The translations under genes were made by a program, and so were the position numbers. Positions 17,470-26,470 of a stretch of DNA of 64,000 bases are shown one piece after another. The first letter of the stretch is position 1; each line of letters begins with the position of its first letter. Where the stretch lies: contig UCFC01000020.1 of the NCBI GenBank assembly GCA_900471515.1, positions 62,001 to 126,000 on the forward strand, written 5' to 3'. This DNA comes from Hyphomicrobiales bacterium. GTDB taxonomy: Bacteria > Pseudomonadota > Alphaproteobacteria > Rhizobiales > Rhizobiaceae. The notes under the pieces were generated by a model that searched no databases, was not told where the DNA came from, and worked only from the letters and a program-made list of their open reading frames with translations.

Positions 17470-18074
17470 GGCGCCATCCCTCGGGCCGTCTCGATCTCCG
17501 CGAAGCGCTCGCAGAAAAGGCGCTGCGCTTCGACCGCCGGCAACGGATCGATCAAAAGCATGTCGCGCGTGATGCCGCGCGGCTGGCCGAAGAATTTCTG
17601 TGCCTCCGCCGGCGTGAAGCCGGCAAGCACCGTCGCCTCGAAATAGGCGGCGATCGTATCGGCCTTCTTGATCTTGTCCTTGAGTTCGCGGGAAGGGTGG
17701 GGCGGCAGGCCGAAGCGCAGGTGCACGGCCGCCTCCAGCCGTTTCTCGACCGTCTTGTACCCGCCGCCGACGACCGCCTTGAAGGGCGAGATCATGTCGC
17801 CGATCACATATTCCGGCGCGTCGTGCAGCAGCGCCATCAGGCAATCGCCGGGTGTCGCCGCATTGAAATGCCGGAAGATGAACTCGACGACGAGGCAGTG
17901 CTGGGCGACGGAAAAGGCATGGTCGCCCGAGGTCTGGCCGTTCCAGCGGGCGACACGGGCAAGCCCGTGGGCGATATCGCTAAGCTCGACATCGAGCGGC
18001 GAGGGGTCGAGCAGATCGAGCCGCCGGCCGGAGAGCATGCGCTGCCAGGCGCGGGGAGGCTTCGCACTTGTCAC
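17466..18074 (-). CDS. HD-domain phosphohydrolase (YfbR-like)
   Basis: 202-residue HD-superfamily protein resembling the YfbR 5'-deoxynucleotidase group. The metal-binding pattern is seen in SGDHAFSVAQHCL (His), LLHDAPEYVIGD (His-Asp) and the later Asp in KKADTIAAYFEA. It begins with GTG at 18074, overlapping the ygfZ stop (GTGA), and its own stop overlaps the phosphatase start in the same way, so the three genes are translationally coupled. Nucleotide hydrolysis is inferred from the family; specificity is not shown. Confidence 0.85.
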   Translation of the reverse strand: MTSAKPPRAWQRMLSGRRLDLLDPSPLDVELSDIAHGLARVARWNGQTSGDHAFSVAQHCLVVEFIFRHFNAATPGDCLMALLHDAPEYVIGDMISPFKAVVGGGYKTVEKRLEAAVHLRFGLPPHPSRELKDKIKKADTIAAYFEATVLAGFTPAEAQKFFGQPRGITRDMLLIDPLPAVEAQRLFCERFAEIETARGMAP

Positions 18075-18910
18075 GCGCTGGCCTCGTCCGCCGAAGTCGG
18101 GAAGCTGAGCCCGGACCAGGCGGGCAGGCTGAGCGTGACCGCAACATTGCCGGCCAGCAGCGGCGTGCCCGCGGCCATCGCCTCGCCGGCGCGGTCGATG
18201 CGCACGATCGCCAGTCCGCTTGTTCCCTCGACGGAGCCGAGCGCGCCGACCGGCTTGCCGCCGGCGGTGATTTCGGTGCCGCTGGCCGGCAGTGCGGCTT
18301 CGGCCGAAACGGTCACGACGCGGCGGCGCGCCGTGCCGCGATGCTGCATGCGCGACACCACTTCCTGGCCGACATAGCAGCCCTTCTTGAAGGAGAGGCC
18401 GCCGTTGAAATCCATCAGCACGTCATGCGGAAAGGCATCCTGCAGCGCATAGTCCGGCCCCGACGCGACCACGCCATGGGCAATGCGCAGCGCCTCGTAG
18501 AGGCTCGCATCGTCGCTGCCATGCTGGCCGGGGCGGCGCATGAGAGGGATGCCGGCCTTGGCAAAACGGCTGTCCTTGACGCCGTCTCCCGCGTCCTCGC
18601 CCCAGGAAACGGTAACGCCGTCCTCGGCCATCGCCGTCAGCGTCACCGGCGCGCGCAGGCGGTACATGGTCAGCCGCTTGAGCAGGGCTTCGCGTTGCAA
18701 GGCGTCCGTCTCGATGACGAATCCCTCGCCGTCACGCCAGATCATGAAGTCGAACAGGATCTTGCCCTGCGGCGTCAGCAATGCGCCGGGCCGCGCCTCG
18801 TCGCCGGCGAGCGAGACGATGTCGGTGGTAATCAGGTTCTGCAGGAAGGACTGCGCTTCGGCCCCGCCGACGGCAATGAGCGAGCGGTCTTTCAGGAATA
18901 CGGCTGGCAT
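18071..18910 (-). CDS. ygfZ: Folate-binding YgfZ/GcvT-like protein
   Basis: Tetrahydrofolate-dependent protein that supports maturation or repair of certain iron-sulfur enzymes. The 279-residue product carries the diagnostic motif KGCYVGQEVVSRMQHRG with the conserved cysteine near residue 168, and the N-terminal segment AEAQSFLQNLITTD. The GcvT-type fold is split in the usual way. It is the first gene of a three-gene overlapping operon with two phosphohydrolase-type genes. Start ATG at 18910, with AGG upstream. Confidence 0.92.
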   Translation of the reverse strand: MPAVFLKDRSLIAVGGAEAQSFLQNLITTDIVSLAGDEARPGALLTPQGKILFDFMIWRDGEGFVIETDALQREALLKRLTMYRLRAPVTLTAMAEDGVTVSWGEDAGDGVKDSRFAKAGIPLMRRPGQHGSDDASLYEALRIAHGVVASGPDYALQDAFPHDVLMDFNGGLSFKKGCYVGQEVVSRMQHRGTARRRVVTVSAEAALPASGTEITAGGKPVGALGSVEGTSGLAIVRIDRAGEAMAAGTPLLAGNVAVTLSLPAWSGLSFPTSADEASA

Positions 18911-18980
18911 GGCGGAACCTGTCGCGTTGGTGATCGCTCAGAGGTAAGTCTTTGAAGCGGAAGCTGCAAGCGCCGCAGCG

Positions 18981-19730
18981 TCAGTCGCCGGCGGTGAAGA
19001 ACTTCCATTTGCCGTCGGGCGCGATGCCGACGCGATAGAAATTGTAGCCGCCGAATTCCTGCATGTCGGAGAGATCGCCAGCGGTCACGATGCGCAGCAG
19101 CTCCACGCGTTCCGGCGGCGTCAGCGATTTCAGGTCCTTTTCGGCGAAATAGGGCCAGACATACATTTCCTCGGGCGTGCCCTGGCCGACATGCACGAAG
19201 CCGGTCGAGATCACGTCGAGCATGATGGCAAGGATCTCGTCGCCGTCGGGATCGCCGGAAAGGTCCTTCAGCGTGCCGATCGGATCGTCGGTCGGTTCGC
19301 CGACCGTCACCTGCGTCTGGTCGGCACCGGTCCCCATCAGCGGCCGCAGCCGTTCCAGGTCGCCGGAGGCGGCCGCCTCGACGATCTGCTCGCGCATCTT
19401 GCGCACCGGTTCCGGCGCCTTGCTGATGTCGTAGATCACCTCGACGGGCTTGGAATCGTCGGATGCGCCGGGTGTCTTGTCGACGCTCTGGCCGCCGTCC
19501 TTGTTGACGAGCGGGTCGGGCTGGGGAATGCCGGAAGAGCCGTTCTGGGGCGCTGCCGGCTGCTGGCCCTGCTGCGCCGTGGCGGGCGCGTCGGGCTGGC
19601 CCGGGATCTTCTGAAGTTCGGAAAGCGCGTAAGCGGCAGATGCGGACATCATGCTGCCAGCGGCAAGGCCGACGGCAAGCAGGACCGGCGCGAGCAAAAT
19701 TCGCGAGGAAATATCTTTACCGGTACGCAT
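18981..19730 (-). CDS. Exported protein of unknown function
   Basis: 249-residue protein with a typical signal peptide (basic start MRTGKDISSR, hydrophobic core LLAPVLLAVGLAAG, cleavage probably after SASA or AYA near residues 33-35). A low-complexity Pro/Gln/Ala/Gly linker (about 40-90) leads to a compact domain (about 95-249) containing VRKMREQIVEAAASGDLERLRPLM and WPYFAEKDLKSLTPPE. I do not recognise a named family. The C-terminus reads as a substrate-like beta segment ending WKFFTAGD. It lies 17 bases downstream of a small acidic protein gene and may share its transcript. Confidence 0.8.
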   Translation of the reverse strand: MRTGKDISSRILLAPVLLAVGLAAGSMMSASAAYALSELQKIPGQPDAPATAQQGQQPAAPQNGSSGIPQPDPLVNKDGGQSVDKTPGASDDSKPVEVIYDISKAPEPVRKMREQIVEAAASGDLERLRPLMGTGADQTQVTVGEPTDDPIGTLKDLSGDPDGDEILAIMLDVISTGFVHVGQGTPEEMYVWPYFAEKDLKSLTPPERVELLRIVTAGDLSDMQEFGGYNFYRVGIAPDGKWKFFTAGD

Positions 19731-19747
19731 GAAACTCTCTGTATTTC

Positions 19748-20005
19748 CTATTGCAGGGTCCTGTTGGTGGAAAACTCACCTGCCAGCATGCGGTCGCGCA
19801 GCGAGTCGAGCAAGGTCTCGGCGCTGATTTCTCCATGCAGTCTGATCGTCTCGCGCAACGCATGAGCAATCGCGGCGTCAGCGATGATTTCAGGCTCGAT
19901 GCCATCGGCCATGCCGTCGGCCCATGCCTCGTTCTGGTATTCCAGAGCCGCCTGCATCTTTTCGTGGACGATCATGTCGTCGATGTCGTTGAGGCTTGGT
20001 TCCAT
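19748..20005 (-). CDS. Small acidic protein of unknown function
   Basis: 85 residues starting MEPSLNDIDDMIVHEKM, mostly helical and acidic, without membrane segments. The ATG at 20005 has GAGG about eight bases upstream; an in-frame ATG at 20029 would add eight residues but has no clear ribosome-binding site. It precedes the exported-protein gene by 17 bases on the same strand, suggesting co-expression. No family recognised. Confidence 0.7.
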   Translation of the reverse strand: MEPSLNDIDDMIVHEKMQAALEYQNEAWADGMADGIEPEIIADAAIAHALRETIRLHGEISAETLLDSLRDRMLAGEFSTNRTLQ

Positions 20006-20108
20006 CGTCTTTTCCTCAGAACTTCTCATGTCTTACCGCTGCGTTAACAACACTAACAGCCTTTTCCCAAAACGACACGTCCGCATGCGAAAACAGGTTA
20101 ATTAAACG

Positions 20109-20567
20109 TTAATTTCCGAAGCGCGAAGTAATTTCTGTGGCAAGTGTTGCACCTTCGTTACGGTAGCGCTCTTCTGCCACGATGGCCGCCTGCGTGCAAT
20201 CCGTATAAACCGAGGCGAATGCCCGGTAGCCGCGATTGAAGGCTGCGGTCAGTTTTTCCTTGCGCTGCGGCTCCCCGTTCGTTTCAGAATCAAGCAGTTG
20301 CTGCATGTCGGCCCGCCATTCGTCCGCCCCCGGCGCCTTGCAGAGCGTGCGCAGGTAATGCACCGAGCCCAAGACCTCCGCCAGCCGCGCCAGCTTCTCG
20401 TCATAGGGCACGGCCGCAACCTGCGGCACGATCTCCTCCGGCGGCGGCGCTGCATTCTTGCCGCCCTGTGCCCCGCCTTGCGTCCCGCCTTGTGCCATTG
20501 CGGAGCCGGCCCAGGCGAGGCCGGCAAAGACGAATGATGACAAGACAACGCGTCGAACGGGAATCAT
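20109..20567 (-). CDS. TIGR02301-type exported protein
   Basis: 152-residue protein matching my recollection of the alphaproteobacterial TIGR02301 family: signal peptide MIPVRRVVLSSFVFAGLAWA with cleavage near AMA-Q, a Gly/Gln-rich linker, then the family core RLAEVLGSVHYLRTLC, WRADMQQLLDSE and FNRGYRAFASVYTDCT with two conserved cysteines. Function unknown, presumably periplasmic. I start at the ATG at 20567; an in-frame ATG at 20591 is equally open, and neither has an ideally spaced ribosome-binding site. It follows the NUDIX gene, its common neighbour in rhizobia. Confidence 0.82.
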   Translation of the reverse strand: MIPVRRVVLSSFVFAGLAWAGSAMAQGGTQGGAQGGKNAAPPPEEIVPQVAAVPYDEKLARLAEVLGSVHYLRTLCKAPGADEWRADMQQLLDSETNGEPQRKEKLTAAFNRGYRAFASVYTDCTQAAIVAEERYRNEGATLATEITSRFGN

Positions 20568-20642
20568 GCTCCCAGTTGATACAGGGAGCATGACAGGAAC
20601 AAGGCGGATGCGGCAGTTTCCACTTCTATTCTCGTGCGGGCA

Positions 20643-21059
20643 TCATTTACCGGCCGCCAGCCGCTCGGCGCATTCGAGCACGCTCTGCGGCACGGGCATG
20701 CGCCGGATCTCTTCCACGCTGTACCAGCCGAGGTCGGCCGCATCGTCGGCTGCCGCCGCCACCGCATGGCGGTCCGCCTCGACACGGAAGACCGAGAGAA
20801 AGAAATGGCTGCTGATACTGCCGTCGGGCGCATGCGTCTTCAGGTCGTAGGTGGAAAACAGGCGCGGGTCGCGGGCCTGGATGCCGGTCTCCTCGAGGAA
20901 TTCGCGCAGCGCCGTCTCTTCCGGCGTCTCCCCCGGTTCGCCGCGTCCGCCGGGAAAGGCATACATGTCGGCCGAAGGCGGGTTTCGCCTGAGCACGAGG
21001 AGGAAACGGCCATCGCGTTCGAGGATGGCGGAGGAGGCGGGTCTGGCTTCTGAGGTCAT
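20643..21059 (-). CDS. NUDIX hydrolase
   Basis: 138-residue pyrophosphohydrolase with a complete Nudix box, GEPGETPEETALREFLEETG (residues 40-59), supplying the metal-binding glutamates. The rest of the chain is the bare Nudix fold. Substrate cannot be predicted; nucleoside diphosphate derivatives are typical. It lies about 75 bases upstream of the TIGR02301 gene on the same strand and is divergent from ynfA. Confidence 0.9.
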   Translation of the reverse strand: MTSEARPASSAILERDGRFLLVLRRNPPSADMYAFPGGRGEPGETPEETALREFLEETGIQARDPRLFSTYDLKTHAPDGSISSHFFLSVFRVEADRHAVAAAADDAADLGWYSVEEIRRMPVPQSVLECAERLAAGK

Positions 21060-21165
21060 GGCATCGCACGCTTGGCTGTGATGCCGCCTTATCCCACGGG
21101 CGGCTCACCTTGCGCAACCGCCGCCATTGCGTGGAATATGGCGCCACGATTCCCGCGAGACGCCC

Positions 21166-21486
21166 GTGACCTACCTGATCTACGCCCTTGCCGCCCTCTT
21201 CGAAATTGCCGGCTGTTTCGCCTTCTGGGCCTGGTTGCGGCTGGCAAGGCCCGTCTGGTGGCTGGCGCCGGGCATGGTGTCGCTGGCGCTTTTCGCCTGG
21301 CTGCTGACGCTGGTGCCGAGCGAGGCTGCGGGCCGCACCTTTGCCGCCTATGGCGGCATCTATATCGTCGCCTCCCTGCTCTGGCTCTGGCTGGCGGAGA
21401 GCCGCGTTCCCGACCGCTGGGATATCGGCGGCGCGCTGATCTGCCTCGCCGGCACGGCCGTCATCCTTTTTGCACCGCGCAGTTGA
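21166..21486 (+). CDS. ynfA: YnfA/UPF0060 small membrane protein
   Basis: 106-residue inner-membrane protein with four predicted spans, of the UPF0060 family related to small multidrug-resistance transporters. Signatures: [18 protein letters not shown] in the first span, [17 protein letters not shown] in the third, and [14 protein letters not shown] in the fourth. I choose the GTG at 21166 ([16 protein letters not shown]), which gives the family length of about 108; the open frame extends 13 codons further without similarity. It is followed closely by the SRAP gene. Confidence 0.88.
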   Translation: MTYLIYALAALFEIAGCFAFWAWLRLARPVWWLAPGMVSLALFAWLLTLVPSEAAGRTFAAYGGIYIVASLLWLWLAESRVPDRWDIGGALICLAGTAVILFAPRS

Positions 21487-21540
21487 AGCTTTTGGCCGCG
21501 CTGCCTTGACCGCTGTCGGGCAGGGTGCAAAGACAGCGGC

Positions 21541-22305
21541 ATGTGTGGACGTTTTGCCCTGACGGAAGCGGTCAAGACTGTCGCCGAAGCCTTCAGCCTC
21601 GCCGAGCTGGAAGGCTTTCCGGCGCGCTACAACATTGCGCCGACGCAGCCGATCCTCGTCGTTATCGCCGGCGAGGGGCATGAGCCGGGCAGCAACCTGC
21701 CGGATCGGCGCGCTCTGCTGGTGCGCTGGGGCCTCACGCCGGGCTGGGTGAAAGATCCCAAGGAATTTCCGCTGCTGATCAATGCGCGCGCCGAAACCGC
21801 AATCGGCAAGGCTTCCTTCCGCGCCGCCATGCGCCATCGCCGCATTCTCATCCCGGCTTCCGGCTTCTACGAATGGCATCGCCCGTCGAAGGAGAGCGGC
21901 GAGAAGGCGCAGGCCTATTGGATTCGCCCGCGCCGCGGCGGCGTCATCGCCTTTGCCGGCCTCATGGAAACATGGTCCTCGGCCGACGGGTCCGAGGTCG
22001 ATACCGGCGCCATCCTGACAACCAGGGCCAACAGCGCGATCGCGTCGATCCACGACCGCATGCCCGTCGTCATCCAGCCGGAGGATTTTTCCCGCTGGCT
22101 CGACTGCAAGACGCAGGAGCCGCGCGCGGTCATGGACCTGATGCAGCCGGTTCAGGAGGATTTCTTCGAAGCGATCCCGGTCTCGGACAAGGTCAACAAG
22201 GTCGCCAATATGGGGCCGGACCTGCAGGAGCAGGTGCCGCTCGAACGGCAGCCGAAGCCGCCCGAGAAGAAAGCGCCTGACGAGGCTCAGCTCAGTTTCT
22301 TCTGA
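21541..22305 (+). CDS. yedK: SOS response-associated peptidase / abasic-site-binding protein (SRAP, YedK-like)
   Basis: Forms a thiazolidine crosslink with abasic sites in single-stranded DNA and protects them during replication. The 254-residue product begins MCGRFALT, so Cys2 becomes the N-terminal nucleophile after methionine removal. NARAET, IPASGFYEW with the catalytic Glu, and SIHDRMPV with the conserved His are all present. The C-terminal tail (ERQPKPPEKKAPDE) is charged and probably disordered. It lies 54 bases after ynfA. Confidence 0.92.
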   Translation: MCGRFALTEAVKTVAEAFSLAELEGFPARYNIAPTQPILVVIAGEGHEPGSNLPDRRALLVRWGLTPGWVKDPKEFPLLINARAETAIGKASFRAAMRHRRILIPASGFYEWHRPSKESGEKAQAYWIRPRRGGVIAFAGLMETWSSADGSEVDTGAILTTRANSAIASIHDRMPVVIQPEDFSRWLDCKTQEPRAVMDLMQPVQEDFFEAIPVSDKVNKVANMGPDLQEQVPLERQPKPPEKKAPDEAQLSFF

Positions 22306-22328
22306 AACCCGGTTCTGTCGACTGGAAC

Positions 22329-22347
22329 ACCGGCAATTTCTGCCGGT
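22329..22347 (+). terminator. Hairpin after the SRAP gene
   Basis: ACCGGCA / TGCCGGT stem with a five-base loop, 23 bases past the stop. A second, longer near-palindrome (CCGGACCCGCCAT / ATGGCGGGTTCCGG, one bulge) follows at 22390-22416. There are no T runs, so these are candidate bidirectional terminators for the SRAP gene and the small gene on the opposite strand. Confidence 0.4.
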
Positions 22348-22470
22348 CCGGTCTTGGGCCGGGACGGTGTGCGCTTGCCCGTGTTTTTGCCGGACCCGCC
22401 ATATGGCGGGTTCCGGATATCATGGCCGGCATCCTTGGGCGCCTGCCGGCAACCTGCCGGCTCGCGCGCC

Positions 22471-22605
22471 TTATGCCAGCTTCTTGACCGGTGCCGGTTT
22501 TGCCATCATCGAGGCCGCAGCCACGGCCTTGAGGCCGAGCGGGCGGTAGTTGGTCGCCAGGTCCGGCTTGGCTGCCTGCTGCTGTTCCGACTTCTTCGAG
22601 GTCAC
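22471..22605 (-). CDS. Small basic protein (44 residues)
   Basis: A 44-codon gene starting with GTG at 22605, preceded by a strong TAAGGAG with ideal spacing. Product begins VTSKKSEQQQAAKPDL and contains NYRPLGLKAVAAASMM, then a short lysine/proline tail. Codon use is typical for the genome. I believe proteins with a YRPLG-I/L-KAVAAA core recur in rhizobia but this is memory, not a search. No function known. An AT-rich region upstream (22606-22771) is a plausible promoter. Confidence 0.65.
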   Translation of the reverse strand: MTSKKSEQQQAAKPDLATNYRPLGLKAVAAASMMAKPAPVKKLA

Positions 22606-22771
22606 GATACTCTCCTTACGTGTTTCCCTAGAATCTTATGTGATTTGTTCTTTTGTCTTTAATAGCGACAAAAGAGAGGCATTTCTCATCAGGAAATGTA
22701 ACCACGAAGCATAATTCGCGAGGCTTAACCGAAGCCTGCGTTCGTTAATACTTACTTAATAAAGTAGACGC

Positions 22772-23617
22772 TCAGATATGGCGGCCGATATCGTCTTCGC
22801 CGACACCGGGTTCCTCGATGGTCAGCGTGCCATATTTGCGCTTCCACTTTCGCGCGCCGAAGGGCAGCGAGATGAGGTAGGCGCAGACGGTGAACACCAT
22901 CACTTCCCAGGTGAAGCTCATCAGCAGCGCAACATAGATCACGACGCCGAGCATGGCCGGCAGCACGAGATCGCGCCGCATCCGGCTCTCGGATTTGCCG
23001 GACCAGACCGGCAGGCGGCTGATGAGCAGGAAGGCGATGAGGACCGTATAGCCGGAGGAGAGGAAGGCGAAGGTCCGGTCGGTGGCAAGGCCGAGGAAGC
23101 CGAGATAGACAGGCAGCAGCACCAGCATGGCGCCCGCCGGGGCCGGCACGCCGACGAAATATTCCGATTGCCAGGGCGCGCGGTTCTCGCGTTCCGACAT
23201 CACGTTGAAGCGCGCCAGTCTGAGGCCTGCGGCGATCGTGTAGATGAGCGCGGCGATCCAGCCGAGCGAGCGCGCCTCGTCGAGCGCGTAGACATAGACG
23301 ACGAGGGCCGGCGCCACGCCGAAATTGACGATGTCGGCAAGCGAATCCATCTGCGCGCCGAATTTCGAGGTGGCCTTCATCAGCCGCGCCACGCGCCCGT
23401 CGACACCGTCGAGGAAGGCGGCGACCAACACCATGGCGACCGCCAGCTCATGCCGGCCTTCGAAGGCAAGCCGGATGCCGGTCAGGCCGGCGCAGATCGC
23501 AAGAATGGTGATGAGGTTCGGCACGACGAGCCGGATCGGGATTTCGCGCAGGCGCGGCCCGCGGGCGGAATCGTCGTTCGGGCCATTCGGTTCGAAGGGC
23601 GGAAAGGGAGTTTCCAT
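22772..23617 (-). CDS. pssA: CDP-diacylglycerol-serine O-phosphatidyltransferase
   Basis: Makes phosphatidylserine from CDP-diacylglycerol and serine, the first step towards phosphatidylethanolamine. The 281-residue membrane protein has the CDP-alcohol phosphotransferase signature DGRVARLMKATSKFGAQMDS with its metal-binding aspartates (residues 73-93), and about eight hydrophobic segments. It lies 18 bases downstream of psd, so the two sequential steps of phosphatidylethanolamine synthesis are encoded as one unit. GAGG lies upstream of the ATG. Confidence 0.95.
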   Translation of the reverse strand: METPFPPFEPNGPNDDSARGPRLREIPIRLVVPNLITILAICAGLTGIRLAFEGRHELAVAMVLVAAFLDGVDGRVARLMKATSKFGAQMDSLADIVNFGVAPALVVYVYALDEARSLGWIAALIYTIAAGLRLARFNVMSERENRAPWQSEYFVGVPAPAGAMLVLLPVYLGFLGLATDRTFAFLSSGYTVLIAFLLISRLPVWSGKSESRMRRDLVLPAMLGVVIYVALLMSFTWEVMVFTVCAYLISLPFGARKWKRKYGTLTIEEPGVGEDDIGRHI

Positions 23618-23635
23618 ATCGCGCTTTCCTCGAAA

Positions 23636-24334
23636 TTAGCTGCGGCGGCTGATGACCGGACCCTTTGCCGAGGCGAATTCGGCAATGACAGTCTCGCCGG
23701 CAACCGCCGTCTGGCCGAGGGCGACGCGCGGCGCGGCGCCGGCCGGCAGAAAGACGTCGAGGCGCGAGCCGAAGCGGATGAGGCCGAAACGCTCGCCCGC
23801 GTCGACGGGTTCGTTGACATGCGAGAAACAGAGGATGCGCCGCGCCACGAGGCCGGCGATCTGCACCACGCCGATCTGGCCGTGGCGGGTTTCGATGACG
23901 AGGCCGTTGCGCTCGTTGTCTTCGCTGGCCTTGTCGAGTTCGGCATTGACGAAGCTGCCGGGCCGGTAGTTGATGCTGACGATGCGGCCGCGCATCGGCG
24001 CGCGGTTCACATGGCAGTTGAAGACGTTCATGAAGACCGAGATGCGCAGCATCGGCTCGGCTCCGAGGTTCAGCTCGGCCGGCGGCGTCACCATCTGGAT
24101 CGACGAAACCTTGCCGTCGGCCGGCGAAATGACGAGATCGTCGTCCTGCGGCGTCACGCGCTCGGGGTCACGGAAGAAATAGGCGCACCAGAGCGTCAGG
24201 ATGAGGCCGATCCAGAAGAGCGGCTTGAAGATCCAGCCCAATACGAGCGACGCGACGAAGAAGGCGGCGACGAAGGGATAACCTTCCTTGTGCACCGGAA
24301 CGATCGTGTTGCGAACCGTATCGAACAAGCTCAT
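23636..24334 (-). CDS. psd: Phosphatidylserine decarboxylase proenzyme
   Basis: Converts phosphatidylserine to phosphatidylethanolamine. The 232-residue proenzyme is the short bacterial type: N-terminal membrane segments (about 20-50), the [11 protein letters not shown] and [13 protein letters not shown] motifs, and the self-cleavage site in [11 protein letters not shown] near residue 190, where the serine becomes the pyruvoyl group. First gene of the psd-pssA operon. Its leader contains a nine-base stem just before the AGGAG ribosome-binding site (see 24350-24385). Confidence 0.95.
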   Translation of the reverse strand: MSLFDTVRNTIVPVHKEGYPFVAAFFVASLVLGWIFKPLFWIGLILTLWCAYFFRDPERVTPQDDDLVISPADGKVSSIQMVTPPAELNLGAEPMLRISVFMNVFNCHVNRAPMRGRIVSINYRPGSFVNAELDKASEDNERNGLVIETRHGQIGVVQIAGLVARRILCFSHVNEPVDAGERFGLIRFGSRLDVFLPAGAAPRVALGQTAVAGETVIAEFASAKGPVISRRS

Positions 24335-24349
24335 GAATGCCGGTCTCCT

Positions 24350-24385
24350 GTCGTTTTTCGTATCCGCTGGTTACAGAAAAACGAC
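24350..24385 (-). promoter_or_regulatory. Inverted repeat in the psd leader
   Basis: Perfect nine-base arms GTCGTTTTT / AAAAACGAC around an 18-base centre, ending about two bases before AGGAG of psd. In RNA it would form a hairpin abutting the ribosome-binding site; in DNA it could be an operator. It could also act as a weak terminator of the upstream ABC gene. Confidence 0.45.
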
Positions 24386-24469
24386 GTGAGGAGCAATGGC
24401 GCGGACCTCAGGCCGCCTTCGATGCATCGGTTCTAAACAATAAAACGGCGCTGCTGCCCGCCGTCAACG

Positions 24470-26347
24470 TCAGCTGGCCGGCGCCAGCCGGTTGACGATG
24501 CCGAGCTCGTCGCTCTCGCGCACCTGCTTCAGATGCTCTTCGGCCTGCGTTGCCTCGCGCTGGCGGTTCCACATCGAGGCATAGAGGCCGTTCTGCGCAA
24601 GCAGGGCGGCATGCGTGCCGCGCTCGGCGATCTCGCCGCTCTTGAGCACGATGATCTCGTCCGCGCCGATGACGGTGGACAGGCGATGGGCGATGACCAG
24701 CGTCGTGCGGTTCTTGGAAACGACGTCGAGCGCCGTCTGGATTTCCCGCTCCGTCGTCGTGTCGAGCGCCGAGGTTGCCTCGTCGAGAATGAGGATCGGT
24801 GGCGCCTTGAGGATGGTGCGGGCAATCGCCACGCGCTGCTTCTCGCCGCCGGAAAGTTTCAGCCCGCGCTCGCCGACCTTCGTCTCGAAGCCTTCGGGCA
24901 GGGTCTCGATGAAATGCGCGATCTGGGCGATCTCGGCCGCCTGTTTCACCTCCGCCTCATTGGCCGAAGGGCGGCCGTAGCGGATATTGTAGGCAACCGT
25001 ATCGTTGAACAGCACCGTATCCTGCGGCACCATGCCGATGACGGAACGCAGGCTCTTCTGCGTGACGCTGCGGATATCCTGCCCGTCGACGGTGATGGAG
25101 CCGCTCTGGATGTCGTAGAAACGATAGAGCAGGCGCGACAGCGTCGATTTGCCGGCACCCGAGGGGCCGACGACCGCGACCGTCTTGCCGGCCGGCACCT
25201 CGAAGGAAATGCCCTTCAGGATCGGCCGCGCCGGGTCGTAGGCGAAATGCACGTCCTTGAAGGAAATCGCGCCCTGGCCGATGGCAAGCGCCTTTGCGCC
25301 GGGCGCGTCCAGCACCTCGGCCTTGACTTCCAGGAGATCGAACATCTGCTCGATGTCGATCAGCCCCTGGCGGATTTCGCGGTAGACGAAGCCGATGAAG
25401 TTCAGCGGCACGGAAAGCTGCAGCAGCATGGAATTGACGAAGACGAAATCGCCGACCGTATGTTCGCCGCGCTGCACCGACCAGGCCGAAAGCACCAGCA
25501 TGATGGTCGTGCCGATGCCGAAGATCACGCCCTGGCCGAAGTTCAGCCAGCCGAGCGAGGTCCACACGTCGGTGGCCGCCTTCTCGTAGCGCTCCATCGA
25601 CTTGTCGAAGCGCTTCGCCTCCATTTCCTCGTTGCCGAAATATTTGACGGTCTCGAAATTGAGGAGCGAGTCGATCGCCTTGGTATTGGCGTCCGTATCG
25701 CTGTCGTTCATCGCCCGGCGGATCGAAATGCGCCAGTCGGAGGCGCGGATCGTGAACCAGATATAGGCCCAGACGGTGAAAGCGGTGACGGCGAGATAGG
25801 AGAAGCCGTAGCCCCACCAGAAGATCGCCGCCGTCAGCAGGAATTCGATGACCGTCGGGATCGAGTTCAGGATCGTGAAACGCACGATCGTCTCGATGCC
25901 CTTGGTGCCGCGCTCGATGATGCGCGAAAGCCCGCCCGTCTTGCGCTCCAGATGGAAGCGCAGGGAAAGCTCGTGCATATGCACGAAGGTGCGGTAGGCA
26001 AGCTGGCGCACGGCATATTGGCCGACGCTGGCAAAGAGCGAATCCCGGAGTTGGTTGAGCCCGAGCTGGATGAGGCGCGTCAGGTTATAGGCGACGACGA
26101 GGGCGGTGGCGCCGATCAGCAGCGGCGGCAGCGTGCCCTGCAGGTCCATCTTGCCGTTCAGCGCATCGGTGGACCATTTGAAGAAATAGGGCACCAGCAG
26201 CAGCACGAATTTCGACACGAGCAGATAGACCGAAGCCCATACGACCCGCATCCTGAGGTCCGGTCGCCCTTCCGGCCACATGTAGGGCCAGAGATTATAG
26301 AGCGTTCCCAGCAGGTTGCTGTCCGAAACTGTCTTGCCGTTTGCCAT
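24470..26347 (-). CDS. Atm1-type ABC exporter (fused membrane and ATPase domains)
   Basis: 625-residue half transporter: six membrane spans (about 35-330) with the long cytoplasmic helices of ABC exporters, then an ATPase domain with Walker [13 protein letters not shown] (about residue 396), signature LSGGEKQRVAIAR and Walker B ILILDEATSALD. The membrane part, with YFFKWSTDAL, HLERKTGGLSR and YRFYDIQSG in the ATPase, resembles bacterial Atm1/HMT1 homologues that export glutathione- or sulfur-linked species and heavy-metal conjugates. Substrate is inference. It acts as a homodimer. The gene follows the LysM gene, from which a strong terminator separates it. Confidence 0.9.
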   Translation of the reverse strand: MANGKTVSDSNLLGTLYNLWPYMWPEGRPDLRMRVVWASVYLLVSKFVLLLVPYFFKWSTDALNGKMDLQGTLPPLLIGATALVVAYNLTRLIQLGLNQLRDSLFASVGQYAVRQLAYRTFVHMHELSLRFHLERKTGGLSRIIERGTKGIETIVRFTILNSIPTVIEFLLTAAIFWWGYGFSYLAVTAFTVWAYIWFTIRASDWRISIRRAMNDSDTDANTKAIDSLLNFETVKYFGNEEMEAKRFDKSMERYEKAATDVWTSLGWLNFGQGVIFGIGTTIMLVLSAWSVQRGEHTVGDFVFVNSMLLQLSVPLNFIGFVYREIRQGLIDIEQMFDLLEVKAEVLDAPGAKALAIGQGAISFKDVHFAYDPARPILKGISFEVPAGKTVAVVGPSGAGKSTLSRLLYRFYDIQSGSITVDGQDIRSVTQKSLRSVIGMVPQDTVLFNDTVAYNIRYGRPSANEAEVKQAAEIAQIAHFIETLPEGFETKVGERGLKLSGGEKQRVAIARTILKAPPILILDEATSALDTTTEREIQTALDVVSKNRTTLVIAHRLSTVIGADEIIVLKSGEIAERGTHAALLAQNGLYASMWNRQREATQAEEHLKQVRESDELGIVNRLAPAS

Positions 26348-26470
26348 GCCTGTCTCCAGCCCGCCGGGCCGCTGTTGCCGCGGCCTGTCGCCGTTTCCGC
26401 GAGATATGCTACCGGCTGGCCGATTACAACATTGACAGGGATTTTATCGGCGCGCTGTTGCACGCCGGCC

